A program made the position numbers and the translations under genes. DNA of 64,000 nt from Pseudomonadota bacterium (lineage in GTDB: Bacteria; Pseudomonadota; Alphaproteobacteria; Rhizobiales; Xanthobacteraceae): contig JAFAGM010000041.1 in NCBI GenBank assembly GCA_023422775.1, forward strand, positions 13,841 through 77,840. Direction: 5' to 3'. The notes beneath the pieces are model-generated. The model made no database searches. It had not been told where the DNA came from and was given only the letters and a program-made list of their open reading frames with translations. This document shows, in pieces, positions 1 to 8,484 of this stretch. Position 1 is the first letter of the stretch. The number at the start of each line of letters is the position of its first letter.

Positions 1-164
1 CCGGCGGCGTGCTGCCGCTGACCATCATGCTCAACGGCACCTCGGTCGGGGAGATCGACAGCCGGCGTCAGCGGCTCGTCGAGCCGCCTGGACCGGGTTT
101 TGCCCGCCTGACGGTGATCGATGCGACCGGGGCGGCAGATACCGTGGTGATCCGGGTACAGTAA
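1..164 (+). CDS. pbpC: Penicillin-binding protein 1C, C-terminal end (partial)
   Basis: The window opens inside this gene; the reading frame starts at base 3 and stops at TAA 162-164, leaving 53 codons. The residues visible include GGVLPLTIMLNG, then an arginine-rich turn and PPGPGFARLTVIDATG. This matches the C-terminal beta-sandwich (BiPBP_C) domain that follows the transglycosylase and transpeptidase domains of PBP1C, a periplasmic peptidoglycan synthase. The catalytic domains lie outside the window, so the call rests only on the tail pattern. About 80 bases separate it from the next gene. Confidence 0.7.
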   Translation, partial: GGVLPLTIMLNGTSVGEIDSRRQRLVEPPGPGFARLTVIDATGAADTVVIRVQ

Positions 165-243
165 GGAAAAAGCTACCGGGGACAACCGGATAGGGGGATT
201 CTGTGGTGTTGTTTGCAATGCGGTTTCATCGTAAGCGAACAGC

Positions 244-1986
244 ATGGTTGAAACCTTGCAACCGCCTCGCTTTGGCGCAGGCCAACAGTCTGTAAAACCT
301 GCGCATTCCAGCCGCCGGCTGGCCGCAGCGTTCGACTTTGCCACCGCCAGCCATGCCCGCACCATCGTGTTCCTGGTGCTGTGCGGCCTCGTGATGTTCC
401 TGCCGGGCTTCTTCAACATTCCGGCCATCGACCGCGACGAGGCACGGTTTGCCCAGGCGACCAAGCAGATGGTCGAGAGCGGCGATTTCGTCGACATCCG
501 CTTTCAGGACGACGTTCGCTACAAGAAGCCGGTGGGGATCTACTGGATGCAGGCTGCCGTGGTCGAAGGCGTCTCGGCGCTCGGGCTGCCGCGTGCCGAA
601 ATCAGGATCTGGCTCTACCGGATTCCCTCGCTGATCGGCGCCATCGGCGCGGTGCTGCTGACCTATTGGGCGGCGCTCGCCTTCGTGACCCGCCGCGGCG
701 CGGCGCTTGCCGCGCTGATGATGTGTGCCTCCGTCCTGCTCGGCGTCGAAGCACGGCTGGCCAAGACCGACGCGATGCTGCTCTTGACCGTCGTCGCAGC
801 GATGGGGGCGATGGCGCGGGTCTATCTGTCCTGGCAGCGCGGCGAGGATCCGGCGCGTCCGCCCTGGAGTGCGCCGGCGATCTTCTGGACCGCGCTGGCC
901 GGCGGCATCCTGCTCAAGGGGCCGCTGATCCTGCTGTTCGTCGGCTTGACCATCCTGCCGCTCGCGATCCTCGACCGTTCGGCAGCGTGGCTGTGGCGGC
1001 TGCGGCCGGTCTGGGGCCTGATCTGGACGCTGGTACTGGTGCTGCCGTGGTTCGTTGCGATCTTCTGGCGCGCGGGCGAGGCGTTCTTCTCCAATTCGCT
1101 CGGCGGCGACATGCTGAGTAAGTTCGCCGCGCAGGAGTCGCACGGCGCGCCGCCCGGTCTTTATCTGCTGCTGTTCTGGATCACGTTCTGGCCGGGCGCT
1201 GCGCTGGCGGGGATGGCGGCGCCGGCGGTGTGGCGCGCGCGGCGGGAGCCTGGCGCGCAGTATCTGCTGGCGTGGCTGATCCCGTCATGGATCGCGTTCG
1301 AACTCGTGCTGACCAAGCTGCCGCATTACGTGCTGCCGCTCTATCCGGCGATTGCGATCCTCACCGCGGGCGCGGTCGAGCGCCGCGTGCTGTCGCGATC
1401 ATGGCTTCGGCGCGGCGCGGCATGGTGGTTCGTCATTCCGGCGTTGGCGTCGGTCGCCGCCGTGGCCGGGGCGATCAAGCTGACGCATTACCCGGCGTTT
1501 CCGGCCTGGCCGTTCCTGGCGGCGGCGATGATCTTCGGCCTGATCGCGTGGTGGCTGTTCGAGGACAGCCGCGCCGAGCGTTCGCTGCTGAATGCGGTGG
1601 TGGCCGCGATGTTTCTGTCGATCGCCGTCTACGGCATCGTGATGCCATCGCTGACGGCGATGTTTCCGAGTGCCGGCATCGCGCGCGCGCTTCGCAACGT
1701 CGTCTGCGTCGGCCCCAAGGCCGCGGCGGCAGGTTTCCATGAGCCGAGCCTCGTCTTCATGACCGGCACCGACACGCGGCTGACCGACGGATCGGGTGCT
1801 GCAGATTTCCTCGCGCAGGGCAGTTGCCGCTTCGCGCTGGTGGAGTCGCGATCGGAACGCGCCTTTGCCCAGCGCGCCGAAGCGATTGGGCTGCGCTACA
1901 ACGTGGCGACACGGGTCGAGGGCTATAACATCTCGCAGGGCAGGGCCGTTTCGATCGCCATCTTCCGCTCGGAAGGCACGGAGTAA
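244..1986 (+). CDS. ArnT-like family 39 glycosyltransferase (inner membrane)
   Basis: This 580-residue protein has many hydrophobic segments from about residue 40 onward. Near residue 63 it carries IDRDEARFAQATKQM, the acidic periplasmic-loop signature of the ArnT/PMT (GT39/GT83) family. These enzymes take a sugar from a polyprenyl-phosphate carrier and attach it to lipid A, LPS core or protein on the periplasmic face. It is first in a packed set: PAP2 phosphatase, GT2 synthase and LABN protein follow, with only one base before the next ATG. In rhizobia related proteins (the Rgt group) move galacturonic acid onto lipid A. The sugar and acceptor cannot be read from the sequence. Confidence 0.85.
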   Translation: MVETLQPPRFGAGQQSVKPAHSSRRLAAAFDFATASHARTIVFLVLCGLVMFLPGFFNIPAIDRDEARFAQATKQMVESGDFVDIRFQDDVRYKKPVGIYWMQAAVVEGVSALGLPRAEIRIWLYRIPSLIGAIGAVLLTYWAALAFVTRRGAALAALMMCASVLLGVEARLAKTDAMLLLTVVAAMGAMARVYLSWQRGEDPARPPWSAPAIFWTALAGGILLKGPLILLFVGLTILPLAILDRSAAWLWRLRPVWGLIWTLVLVLPWFVAIFWRAGEAFFSNSLGGDMLSKFAAQESHGAPPGLYLLLFWITFWPGAALAGMAAPAVWRARREPGAQYLLAWLIPSWIAFELVLTKLPHYVLPLYPAIAILTAGAVERRVLSRSWLRRGAAWWFVIPALASVAAVAGAIKLTHYPAFPAWPFLAAAMIFGLIAWWLFEDSRAERSLLNAVVAAMFLSIAVYGIVMPSLTAMFPSAGIARALRNVVCVGPKAAAAGFHEPSLVFMTGTDTRLTDGSGAADFLAQGSCRFALVESRSERAFAQRAEAIGLRYNVATRVEGYNISQGRAVSIAIFRSEGTE

Positions 1987-1987
1987 A

Positions 1988-2833
1988 ATGCCCGGGAGCA
2001 CCGCTTTCGGCGAATCCCAGCATTACGCATCGCGTTTCGTGAAGCTCGCATGGTTGTCGCTGGCTCAGCTCGTGCGCTCGCCGTCGCATTCGCGGCGGGC
2101 CGAGGCCGCGCGGCGGGCGGCGCGGCACGTGTTGTGGCTTTCCGCCGGTCTCGGCGCCGCCGTCATCGTGCTGATGTACGCGCTCGATGCATGGGAAATC
2201 GGCCAGATGCCCAAGCGTGGCACGCCCTCGCTGTGGTGGGTTCGCATCCTCACGGATTTCGGCAAGGACGAATATGTGCTGCTGGCACTCGGCGGGCTGC
2301 TGATCGCGGTTGCCTTCGCAGCGCCGGCCTTGCACGGAATGCAGCGTTCGCTGTTGCTCGGTCTGGGAACGCGTCTGCAGTTCCTGTTCCTTGCGGTCGC
2401 GGTTTCCGCTTTCGTCACCGACGTGATCAAATGGTGCGTCGGCCGCGGCCGTCCGTTCGTCGGCGGCGAGGCCAACGCCTTCAATTTCTCGCACTTTGCG
2501 GGAACCCCGGCCTATGCCAGTTTTCCGTCGGGACACGCCACGACGGCTTTTGCACTCGCCGTCGCGGTCGCTGCGGTCTGGCCAAAGGCGCGGGTGGCGA
2601 TGGCTGTCTATGCCCTGGTTATTGCGGCTACCCGGCTGGTGTTGCTGGCCCATCACCCAAGCGACGTCGTCGCCGGGGCGCTGGTCGGAATCGTCTGCGC
2701 GATGTTCGTGCGATACTGGTTTGCGGCCCGCCGGCTGGGATTTGCGATCCAGCGCGACGGCACCATTGTGTCCCTTGTTGGGCCGTCGTCCGGGCGCCTC
2801 AAAAGGGTTGCCCGGGGCGCTTCCGCCCCATAA
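1988..2833 (+). CDS. PAP2-family phosphatase (possible lipid A or polyprenyl phosphatase)
   Basis: An ATG one base after the upstream stop gives 281 residues. All three parts of the PAP2 active site are present: KWCVGRGRP beginning at K148, PSGH at 180-183, and R216...H222...D226 in TRLVLLAHHPSD. About five or six membrane segments surround them. The family removes phosphate from lipids on the periplasmic side; members include LpxE (lipid A 1-phosphatase), PgpB and undecaprenyl-PP phosphatases. Lying between an ArnT-like transferase and a polyprenyl-phosphate-sugar synthase, it could expose the lipid A acceptor position or recycle the carrier lipid. The open frame runs further upstream inside the previous gene, but that part is out of phase with real coding. 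Confidence 0.85.
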   Translation: MPGSTAFGESQHYASRFVKLAWLSLAQLVRSPSHSRRAEAARRAARHVLWLSAGLGAAVIVLMYALDAWEIGQMPKRGTPSLWWVRILTDFGKDEYVLLALGGLLIAVAFAAPALHGMQRSLLLGLGTRLQFLFLAVAVSAFVTDVIKWCVGRGRPFVGGEANAFNFSHFAGTPAYASFPSGHATTAFALAVAVAAVWPKARVAMAVYALVIAATRLVLLAHHPSDVVAGALVGIVCAMFVRYWFAARRLGFAIQRDGTIVSLVGPSSGRLKRVARGASAP

Positions 2834-2857
2834 AAGCGGTCGCCGCCAGGCGAACCG

Positions 2858-3649
2858 ATGTGCCCGGTTCGGGGCCTTTTTCAAGCCAGCCAGACGAGAG
2901 TCGATTTGACTACTTCCGACAGAGGTACGGTTGCCGTTTCCATCGTTGTGCCAGTGCGCAATGAAGCGGAGAACGTGGCGCCCCTGGTCGCGGAGATCGT
3001 CAGCGCGCTCGAAGGCCGCTGGATCTACGAGATCATCTACGTCAATGACGGCTCGACGGATGCGACCGCCGAACGGCTGGCGGCGCTGATGAAGCAGCAT
3101 CCGGAGATCCGGCAGCTCAAACATGCCGGTTCCTCCGGGCAATCGGCGGCGGTGCGCAGCGGCGTGCGCGCGGCGCGCGGCGCCATCGTGGCCACGCTCG
3201 ACGGCGACGGGCAAAACAACCCGGCATTCCTGCCGGAGTTGATTTCCGCGGTCGAGAGCGGCGGCGGCCGCGTAGGCCTTGCGGCCGGCCAGCGGGTCGG
3301 ACGCAAGGACACCGGCTTCAAGAAACTGCAGTCGAAAATCGCCAACGCGGTTCGCAAGGCCATTCTCAGCGACGGCACCCGCGATACGGGCTGCGGGCTG
3401 AAGGCGTTTCCGCGCGAGGTGTTCCTCTCGATGCCCTATTTCGACGGATTGCACCGTTTCCTGCCGGCGCTGGTGCGCCGTGAAGGCTTCGACATCGCCT
3501 ATGTCGACGTCGTCGACCGTCCGCGCCATTCCGGCGTCTCGAACTACGGCTTCTTCGACCGGCTATGGATCGGGATCATGGACCTGCTCGGCGTGTGGTG
3601 GCTGATCCGGCGCAAGAAGCCGACGCCTGTTGCGACCGAGGTTTTCTGA
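2858..3649 (+). CDS. Family 2 glycosyltransferase, polyprenyl-phosphate sugar synthase type
   Basis: The protein opens with SIVVPVRNEAENV (residues about 28-40), has YVNDGSTD at 61-68 and the metal-binding DGDGQ at 115-119, then a C-terminal hydrophobic stretch (WIGIMDLLGVWWLI). This is the DPM1/ArnC-like GT2 layout: a cytosolic enzyme joining a nucleotide-sugar to dodecaprenyl or undecaprenyl phosphate. A TTG at 2906, with a purine-rich stretch upstream, is an alternative start giving 247 residues and fits the family N-terminus better. Its stop overlaps the next ATG (TGATG), so the two are probably translationally coupled. The sugar is unknown; RgtE in Rhizobium is a comparable Dod-P-GalA synthase. 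Confidence 0.85.
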   Translation: MCPVRGLFQASQTRVDLTTSDRGTVAVSIVVPVRNEAENVAPLVAEIVSALEGRWIYEIIYVNDGSTDATAERLAALMKQHPEIRQLKHAGSSGQSAAVRSGVRAARGAIVATLDGDGQNNPAFLPELISAVESGGGRVGLAAGQRVGRKDTGFKKLQSKIANAVRKAILSDGTRDTGCGLKAFPREVFLSMPYFDGLHRFLPALVRREGFDIAYVDVVDRPRHSGVSNYGFFDRLWIGIMDLLGVWWLIRRKKPTPVATEVF

Positions 3650-3987
3650 TGCTGATTCAATACGGGCAGGCGCTCGGCGATTATCTCTACGATGTCTTCG
3701 TCGCCAAGTTCGATTTCTGGCTGGCATTCGGGCTGGTCGCGCAACTGCTGTTCACCGCGCGCTTCCTGGTGCAGTGGATCTCGAGCGAACGCGCCGGACG
3801 AAGCGTGATTCCGATTGCGTTCTGGTTCTTTTCGATGGGCGGCGGGCTGATGACACTGGTCTACGGCATCGCCAAGCGTGAGCCCGTGATCATCATCGGC
3901 CAGGCGGCGGCCACGATCATCTACATCAGGAACATCATGCTGATCGTCAAGCATCGCGGCAAGGCGTCGAAGACGTTGGACCGTTAG
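3649..3987 (+). CDS. Lipid A biosynthesis N-terminal domain (LABN) small membrane protein
   Basis: A 112-residue protein with three or four membrane helices. Phrases such as FDFWLAFGLVAQLLFTARF, FLVQWISSERAGRSVIP and PIAFWFFSMGGGLMTL are typical of the LABN domain, found alone or fused to GT2 enzymes of the ArnC/RgtE kind. It starts at an ATG overlapping the stop of the glycosyltransferase by one base. It probably works with that enzyme, perhaps as a membrane anchor or flippase-like partner, but no biochemical role is certain. Its stop (3985-3987) overlaps the stop of the convergent Na/Pi transporter gene. Confidence 0.85.
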   Translation: MLIQYGQALGDYLYDVFVAKFDFWLAFGLVAQLLFTARFLVQWISSERAGRSVIPIAFWFFSMGGGLMTLVYGIAKREPVIIIGQAAATIIYIRNIMLIVKHRGKASKTLDR

Positions 3988-5678
3988 ATCATCCGCGGCC
4001 GTGCGCCGGGGGCGGGCAGCGTGGCGAGGTCAGCCTCGGCAGCGCGATGGGCGGCGAGTTCGCCGGCGGCATCGAGCACGGGGTAGGCGACCGAACAGAT
4101 GTGCGAATGAATGCGCCTGAGGTCGCGCAGCACGTCGAGATGCAGCGAGGTGGTCTCGATGGTCTCGGGCCTGCCCTCGCGCAGGCGGTCCAGATGCCGT
4201 TCGGTGGCGGCCAACTCGGTGTTGCGAAGCGCCGTCTTCTCGGCCAGCAGCTTGCGGGCCTCGTTGACGTCGCCGGACATGAAAACGCCGAAGGCGATCC
4301 GCAGCGATTCCATCGTGCGCTTGTGGAAGGCCGAAAGCTCCTCGGCGCCCTCTGCGGAGAACTGGAACCGGCGCTTGATCTTCTTGGTCGCCAGTTCGCT
4401 CAGGTTCTTGTCGATGATGTCGCCGATATGTTCGAGGTTGATGGCGAACGAGACGATTTCCATCGCCCGCTGCCCCTCGCGCTCGTCGAGACTGCCGCGG
4501 GTCAGTTTGGTGACATAGAGCTTGATCGCCTCGTCGAGGCTGTCGACGCTGTTGTCCATCGCTGAGACCTGGTCGACCAGTGTACGATCGTTGGTCATCA
4601 TCGCCGTCATCACCTTGCGCAGCATGATCTCGACGTGATCGCCCATATGCAGCGTCTCGCGCGCGGCGTCCGCCAGGGCGAGCGAAGGGGTATCGAGCGC
4701 GCTCTCATCGAGGTAACGCGGCCCTGACGGGTCGGTCTCCCTGACGCGCTCGGGCAGCAGCGTCTTCAGCAGCCGCGATATGCCGTCGAGCAGGCCGATG
4801 AAAAGAACTGCGGTCGCGATGTTGAACGCGATGTGGAACAGCGCGGTTGCCCTGGCCAGATCCGGCTGCCAGGAGGTCAACAGTTCCGAGATCGGCTGCA
4901 GGAACGGCGCCACCAGCAGTATCCCGGCCAGCCGGTTGAGGAGGTTGCCGAGCGGCAGGCGATAGCTTGCGGGATTGTCTCGCCGCGCGCCTTCGACAAG
5001 CGGATTGATGGCGCTGCCGAGATTGGCGCCGAGCACGAGTGCCAGCGCCGCGTAGGGCGTGATGAAGTGCGCGTAGGCCAGCGACATCACCAGCAGCACG
5101 CTGGCGACGCTCGAATGCACCAGCCAGGTCACCAGGGCCGCAAAGATGATGCAGAGAACGGGGTCGCCGGTGATGGCGTTCATGAAGACGCGGACGCCGG
5201 GTGCGTTCTCCGCCGGCGCCAGCGTATTGAGCAGGATGTGCAGCGCCAGCAGCATCAGGCCGAGGCCGATGAAGACGCGGCCGATGTTCTTGATGCGCGA
5301 ACGCGGACCGCTGCGGAACGAGACCAGCCCGATGATGAACAGGACGGGCGCCACGGCGGAGATGTTGAACGAAAGGATCTGCACGATCAGGGTGGTGCCG
5401 ACATTGGCGCCGAGCATGATGGCAAGTGCAGGCACCAGGCTGACCAGCCCCTCCGACGTAAAGGAACTCGTCAGCAGCGCCGTCGCCGTGCTGCTCTGGA
5501 GCAGCGCCGTCAATCCGAGGCCGGCGCCGAAGGCGGCGAAACGGTTGCCGAGAGCCTTTGCCAGCAACTGTCGCAGGTCGGGGCCGAACGCACGCAGAAT
5601 TCCGCTGTGGACCATGTGCAGGCCCCACAGCAGCAGGGCAACGCCACCCATCAGGTCGAGCAGAACCAGGCTTCCCAT
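3984..5678 (-). CDS. Na/Pi cotransporter family protein with C-terminal PhoU-like domain
   Basis: A 564-residue protein. The first 320 or so residues are membrane-embedded and contain the inverted-repeat motif twice: LLQSSTATALLTSSF near residue 60 and LVHSSVASVLLVMSLA near residue 190. This is the signature of the NptA/YjbB (PNaS) family. From about residue 340 the protein is soluble and helical, with MGDHVEIMLRKVMTAM and FAINLEHIGDIIDKN, resembling PhoU. Such proteins move phosphate across the inner membrane, YjbB being an exporter. It is convergent with the lipid-modification genes and not obviously linked to them. Confidence 0.85.
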   Translation of the reverse strand: MGSLVLLDLMGGVALLLWGLHMVHSGILRAFGPDLRQLLAKALGNRFAAFGAGLGLTALLQSSTATALLTSSFTSEGLVSLVPALAIMLGANVGTTLIVQILSFNISAVAPVLFIIGLVSFRSGPRSRIKNIGRVFIGLGLMLLALHILLNTLAPAENAPGVRVFMNAITGDPVLCIIFAALVTWLVHSSVASVLLVMSLAYAHFITPYAALALVLGANLGSAINPLVEGARRDNPASYRLPLGNLLNRLAGILLVAPFLQPISELLTSWQPDLARATALFHIAFNIATAVLFIGLLDGISRLLKTLLPERVRETDPSGPRYLDESALDTPSLALADAARETLHMGDHVEIMLRKVMTAMMTNDRTLVDQVSAMDNSVDSLDEAIKLYVTKLTRGSLDEREGQRAMEIVSFAINLEHIGDIIDKNLSELATKKIKRRFQFSAEGAEELSAFHKRTMESLRIAFGVFMSGDVNEARKLLAEKTALRNTELAATERHLDRLREGRPETIETTSLHLDVLRDLRRIHSHICSVAYPVLDAAGELAAHRAAEADLATLPAPGARPRMI

Positions 5679-5960
5679 ACGCTTCAGTTCCAGTCGTTGG
5701 AGTCGTAAGGGGTCAGGCTATCGCCAATAGAGGGGGGATCAACCCTTTAATTTGCCGAAAATTGCGACGCCGGCGGCTGCGCCGTGAGCTTCATTTGCCG
5801 GCGTTTGGGCTTTTGAATCGCTGAATGGGCGGGATTTGGTAAACGGACTTCGAAGGCGATCGCAACATTGCGAGCAGTTGCGATAGGCCAATTCCAACGT
5901 TTCTTCGGTAAAGCTGCTGCACCATCGGGTGAAGCAGATCGAACAGGGCCAGGGATCGAC
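5679..5960. other. Intergenic region between divergent Na/Pi transporter and PilZ genes
   Basis: About 280 bases with no convincing coding sequence; short frames on both strands lack a plausible composition. It must hold the promoters of both flanking genes, but no clear -35/-10 pair or operator stood out. Confidence 0.4.
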
Positions 5961-6206
5961 ATGTTGGCGAATCGGCGCAGCAGCGAACGTCGTGCGTGCA
6001 GGAATTTTGCAAAGATACAGTTCGCGACCGGCGGCTTGCCGCGCGATTGCATGATCACGGACATGTCCGACGGCGGTGTGAAAATCATCGCCGAATACCC
6101 GGAGATTCCAACCGAATTCACGGTGATCTTCTCGGAAGGCCGGCCGCGCCAATGCAAGCTGGCCTGGCGAATCGGCTGCGAGTTCGGCGCTCAATTCCTC
6201 GACTGA
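5961..6206 (+). CDS. Small PilZ-domain protein
   Basis: Starting at ATG 5961 the product is 81 residues. It contains the two c-di-GMP-binding elements of PilZ: an arginine-rich N-terminus (ANRRSSERRACRNF, an RxxxR pattern) and DMSDGGVKI (the D/NxSxxG element) about 30 residues later. It would be a stand-alone PilZ domain, likely a cytosolic c-di-GMP receptor. A longer frame runs upstream to 5868, but those residues do not look like a PilZ N-terminus. The gene lies directly before the Tad pilus genes, a sensible place for a surface-behaviour regulator, though a functional link is not shown. Confidence 0.8.
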   Translation: MLANRRSSERRACRNFAKIQFATGGLPRDCMITDMSDGGVKIIAEYPEIPTEFTVIFSEGRPRQCKLAWRIGCEFGAQFLD

Positions 6207-6249
6207 AGCGATCGCCGCCGCGTCTCTCGCGGAGCGGGAGGGCCACAGG

Positions 6250-6268
6250 CGAGGGCAAAGCGCCCTCG
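6250..6268 (+). terminator. Weak hairpin downstream of the PilZ gene
   Basis: A 7-bp perfect stem (CGAGGGC / GCCCTCG) with a 5-base loop lies 44 bases after the PilZ stop, followed by a mixed purine/T-rich stretch rather than a clean T run. It may be a weak terminator. Confidence 0.35.
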
Positions 6269-6363
6269 AAAGGTCTCTTATTACCGAAAAGCGGGCCGGT
6301 TTAACCTGAACTTAGGGTTAAGCTGTGAACACTTCTGGACAGTCCCGCCGTGAGTCCAGGTGC

Positions 6364-7191
6364 ATGCTCGTGAAGTCGTATAATCCCTCCCGCATCGCGC
6401 GACTGCTTGCGTGTGCTTCCTTCCTGGCTTTGGCGCCGGGGCTTGGCGGCTGCTCGACCCCGGGGCTTTCCGACATTACCGGTTCGCTCGGTGAGACGGC
6501 CGAGCCCGCCCGCGCCGCCGACCCGCGGCGTGAGGTCGAACTCACCCAGGAACGCTATCGCGCCAATCCGAAGGATGCCGACGCGGCTCTGAGATATGGA
6601 AGGGCGCTCCGCGCGATCGGACAGCGGTCGCAGGCGGTCGCGGTGCTCGAACAGGCCACCATCGCCCACCCCAGCAACAAGGCGCTGCTTGCCGGTTATG
6701 GCCGGGCACTCGCCGACAACGGCAATTTCCAGCAAGCCTTCGACGTTCTCGGCCGCGCCCATAGCCCCGAGGATCCGGACTGGCGGCTATTGTCGGCGCA
6801 GGGAGCGACGCTGGACCAACTCGGGCGATATGAGGAGGCGCGGCAATATTATGCGAGCGCGCTGAAGATCGCACCGGAAGAACCCTCCGTGCTCTCAAAT
6901 CTCGGACTGTCCTACGTGCTTTCGAAGGATCTTGCGAGGGCGGAGGAGACGTTGCGGCGCGCGCATGCGCGGGCGGGGACCGATCCGCGGGTGCGGGCCA
7001 ACCTGGCGCTGACAGTCGGCTTGCAGGGCCGTCTCGCCGAGGCCGAAAAAATCGTCAAGGCCGACCTGCCGCCAGCGGAGGCGGCCGCGAACGTCGCGCA
7101 GTTGAAGCGCATGCTGTCGCGCAAGGACAAGGAGAACGCGCGGGCGGAGGTCGGAAAGATGCCGATCGCGGCCAGCGGCCGCGTCGAATAA
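6364..7191 (+). CDS. tadD: TadD-like TPR lipoprotein of the Tad pilus system
   Basis: From ATG 6364 the product is 275 residues, beginning with a positively charged and hydrophobic signal and a lipobox LGGC, so it is probably a lipoprotein. The rest is tetratricopeptide repeats, for example AALRYGRALRAIGQRSQAVA and EEPSVLSNLGLSYVLSKDLA. TadD is the pilotin-like TPR lipoprotein of Tad/Flp pilus secretion. An in-frame GTG at 6325 would add 13 residues ahead of the signal peptide, which is less likely. It faces cpaBCDE, its stop being 15 bases from the end of cpaE. Another TPR lipoprotein is possible, but the context favours TadD. Confidence 0.75.
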   Translation: MLVKSYNPSRIARLLACASFLALAPGLGGCSTPGLSDITGSLGETAEPARAADPRREVELTQERYRANPKDADAALRYGRALRAIGQRSQAVAVLEQATIAHPSNKALLAGYGRALADNGNFQQAFDVLGRAHSPEDPDWRLLSAQGATLDQLGRYEEARQYYASALKIAPEEPSVLSNLGLSYVLSKDLARAEETLRRAHARAGTDPRVRANLALTVGLQGRLAEAEKIVKADLPPAEAAANVAQLKRMLSRKDKENARAEVGKMPIAASGRVE

Positions 7192-7206
7192 TTCTCCAAA
7201 CGCCTG

Positions 7207-8484
7207 TTACGCCCGGCGAGCCTTCACACCCTGCAGTTTCCTGATGATCGGTGTCAGGAACGATGTCCGTTTGGTCACCGCGTGGCCCGTCAGCCGTTGC
7301 GCCATCTGAAGAAACATCGTGGTGGTGCGGTGCTTGGCGGATATCTGCGCGATCATCTGACCGTTGTTGGCGGCCGTGCCGAACATCTTCGAATCGAACG
7401 GAATGGCTGCGATAGGCTGGCTTTCGATCGCCTTGGCGAATTCACGCGTGCTGATTTCCGGGCGCTTGTGCATGCCGACCTGATTGAGACAGTACAGCGG
7501 CGGGCGGTCGTTCGGCCGCGCGGCCTTCAGCACGTTCAGCATGTTCTTGGCGTTGCGCATGTTGGCAAGATCGGGCTCGGCGACGATCAGGATGTCATCG
7601 GCGCCGACCAGCGCGCGCTTGGTCCATGCCGACCATTGATGGGGCACATCGAGCACGATGCAGGGTGTCGTCATGCGCATCGTGTCGAAGATCGCGTCGA
7701 AGGCGTCGGCGCCGAAATCGTAGACCTGGTCCAGTGTCGCCGGCGCCGCGAGCAGGCTGAGACGGTCAGTGCACTTCGCCAGCAGCCGCTCCATGAACGC
7801 GGTGTCGGGCCGTTCCGGTTGCGAAACGGCGTTGGCAATACCCTGCAGCGGATCCTGATTGTAGTCGAGGCCGGCGGTGCCGAAGGCGAGGTCGAGATCA
7901 ATCACGACCGAATCCAGCGCCAGGTCGCGCGCGATCGCCCAGGCCACGTTGTGCGCCACGGTGGATGCGCCGACGCCGCCCTTGGCGCCGACGACGGCGA
8001 TGATGCGGCCGACGGCAACCGCTTCGGAGGCTGCGTATAGACCGCAGATCGTGCGTACGATATCGATCGGTTCGACCGGTCCGGTGACGTAGTCGCTGAT
8101 GCCGCGACGCACCAGTTCGCGATATGGCGTGACGTCGTTGGCGCTGCCGATCACGACGACGCGGGTGCCGGCGTCGCAGACGGCCGCGAGTTCATCCAGT
8201 CCTTCGAGGATGTCGCGGCCCGATTCAGTCTCCAGCACGATGACGTTCGGCGTCGGCGCAGTGTGATAGGCGTCGATGGCGGCGGCGATGCCGCCCATGT
8301 GGACCGTCAGATGCGCCTTGCCGAGGCGGCGGTCTTCGCTGGCCGCGCGCACAGCGGTAGCGACCGCGACGCTGGCGCAGTAGGCCTGCACGGAGACGCG
8401 CGGTGCCGGCGAGATATATTCCTCGGCCGGCGCCGCCGTGTCGTCCAGATGTTCGTCGGAGTTCTGAAAAACGCGACTGATCAT
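7207..8484 (-). CDS. cpaE: CpaE/TadZ-like pilus assembly ATPase
   Basis: 425 residues with a receiver-like N-terminal half (VIVLETESGRD, RVVVIGSAND, ISDYVTGPVEP) followed by a MinD/ParA-type ATPase domain. The deviant Walker A is VVGAKGGVGASTVAHN and the second motif VVIDLDLAFG. This is the CpaE/TadZ layout; the protein localises Tad pilus assembly at the cell pole. In the ATPase the usual GKGGxGK(S/T) reads GAKGGVGAST, with alanine in place of the final lysine, as is common in this family. It is last in a cpaB-C-D-E order on the minus strand, and its ATG overlaps the cpaD stop by 3 bases. Confidence 0.9.
   Translation of the reverse strand: MISRVFQNSDEHLDDTAAPAEEYISPAPRVSVQAYCASVAVATAVRAASEDRRLGKAHLTVHMGGIAAAIDAYHTAPTPNVIVLETESGRDILEGLDELAAVCDAGTRVVVIGSANDVTPYRELVRRGISDYVTGPVEPIDIVRTICGLYAASEAVAVGRIIAVVGAKGGVGASTVAHNVAWAIARDLALDSVVIDLDLAFGTAGLDYNQDPLQGIANAVSQPERPDTAFMERLLAKCTDRLSLLAAPATLDQVYDFGADAFDAIFDTMRMTTPCIVLDVPHQWSAWTKRALVGADDILIVAEPDLANMRNAKNMLNVLKAARPNDRPPLYCLNQVGMHKRPEISTREFAKAIESQPIAAIPFDSKMFGTAANNGQMIAQISAKHRTTTMFLQMAQRLTGHAVTKRTSFLTPIIRKLQGVKARRA

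Noticed and set aside
1757..3529. A 590-codon minus-strand frame across the PAP2 and GT2 genes
   Set aside because: Shadow frame with Arg/His/Gln-rich composition; both genes on the other strand have full motif sets.
6301..6321. TTAACC...GGTTAA inverted repeat before tadD, like a CtrA site
   Set aside because: The half-sites are not in the TTAA-N7-TTAA arrangement; too weak to list as a CtrA box without binding data.
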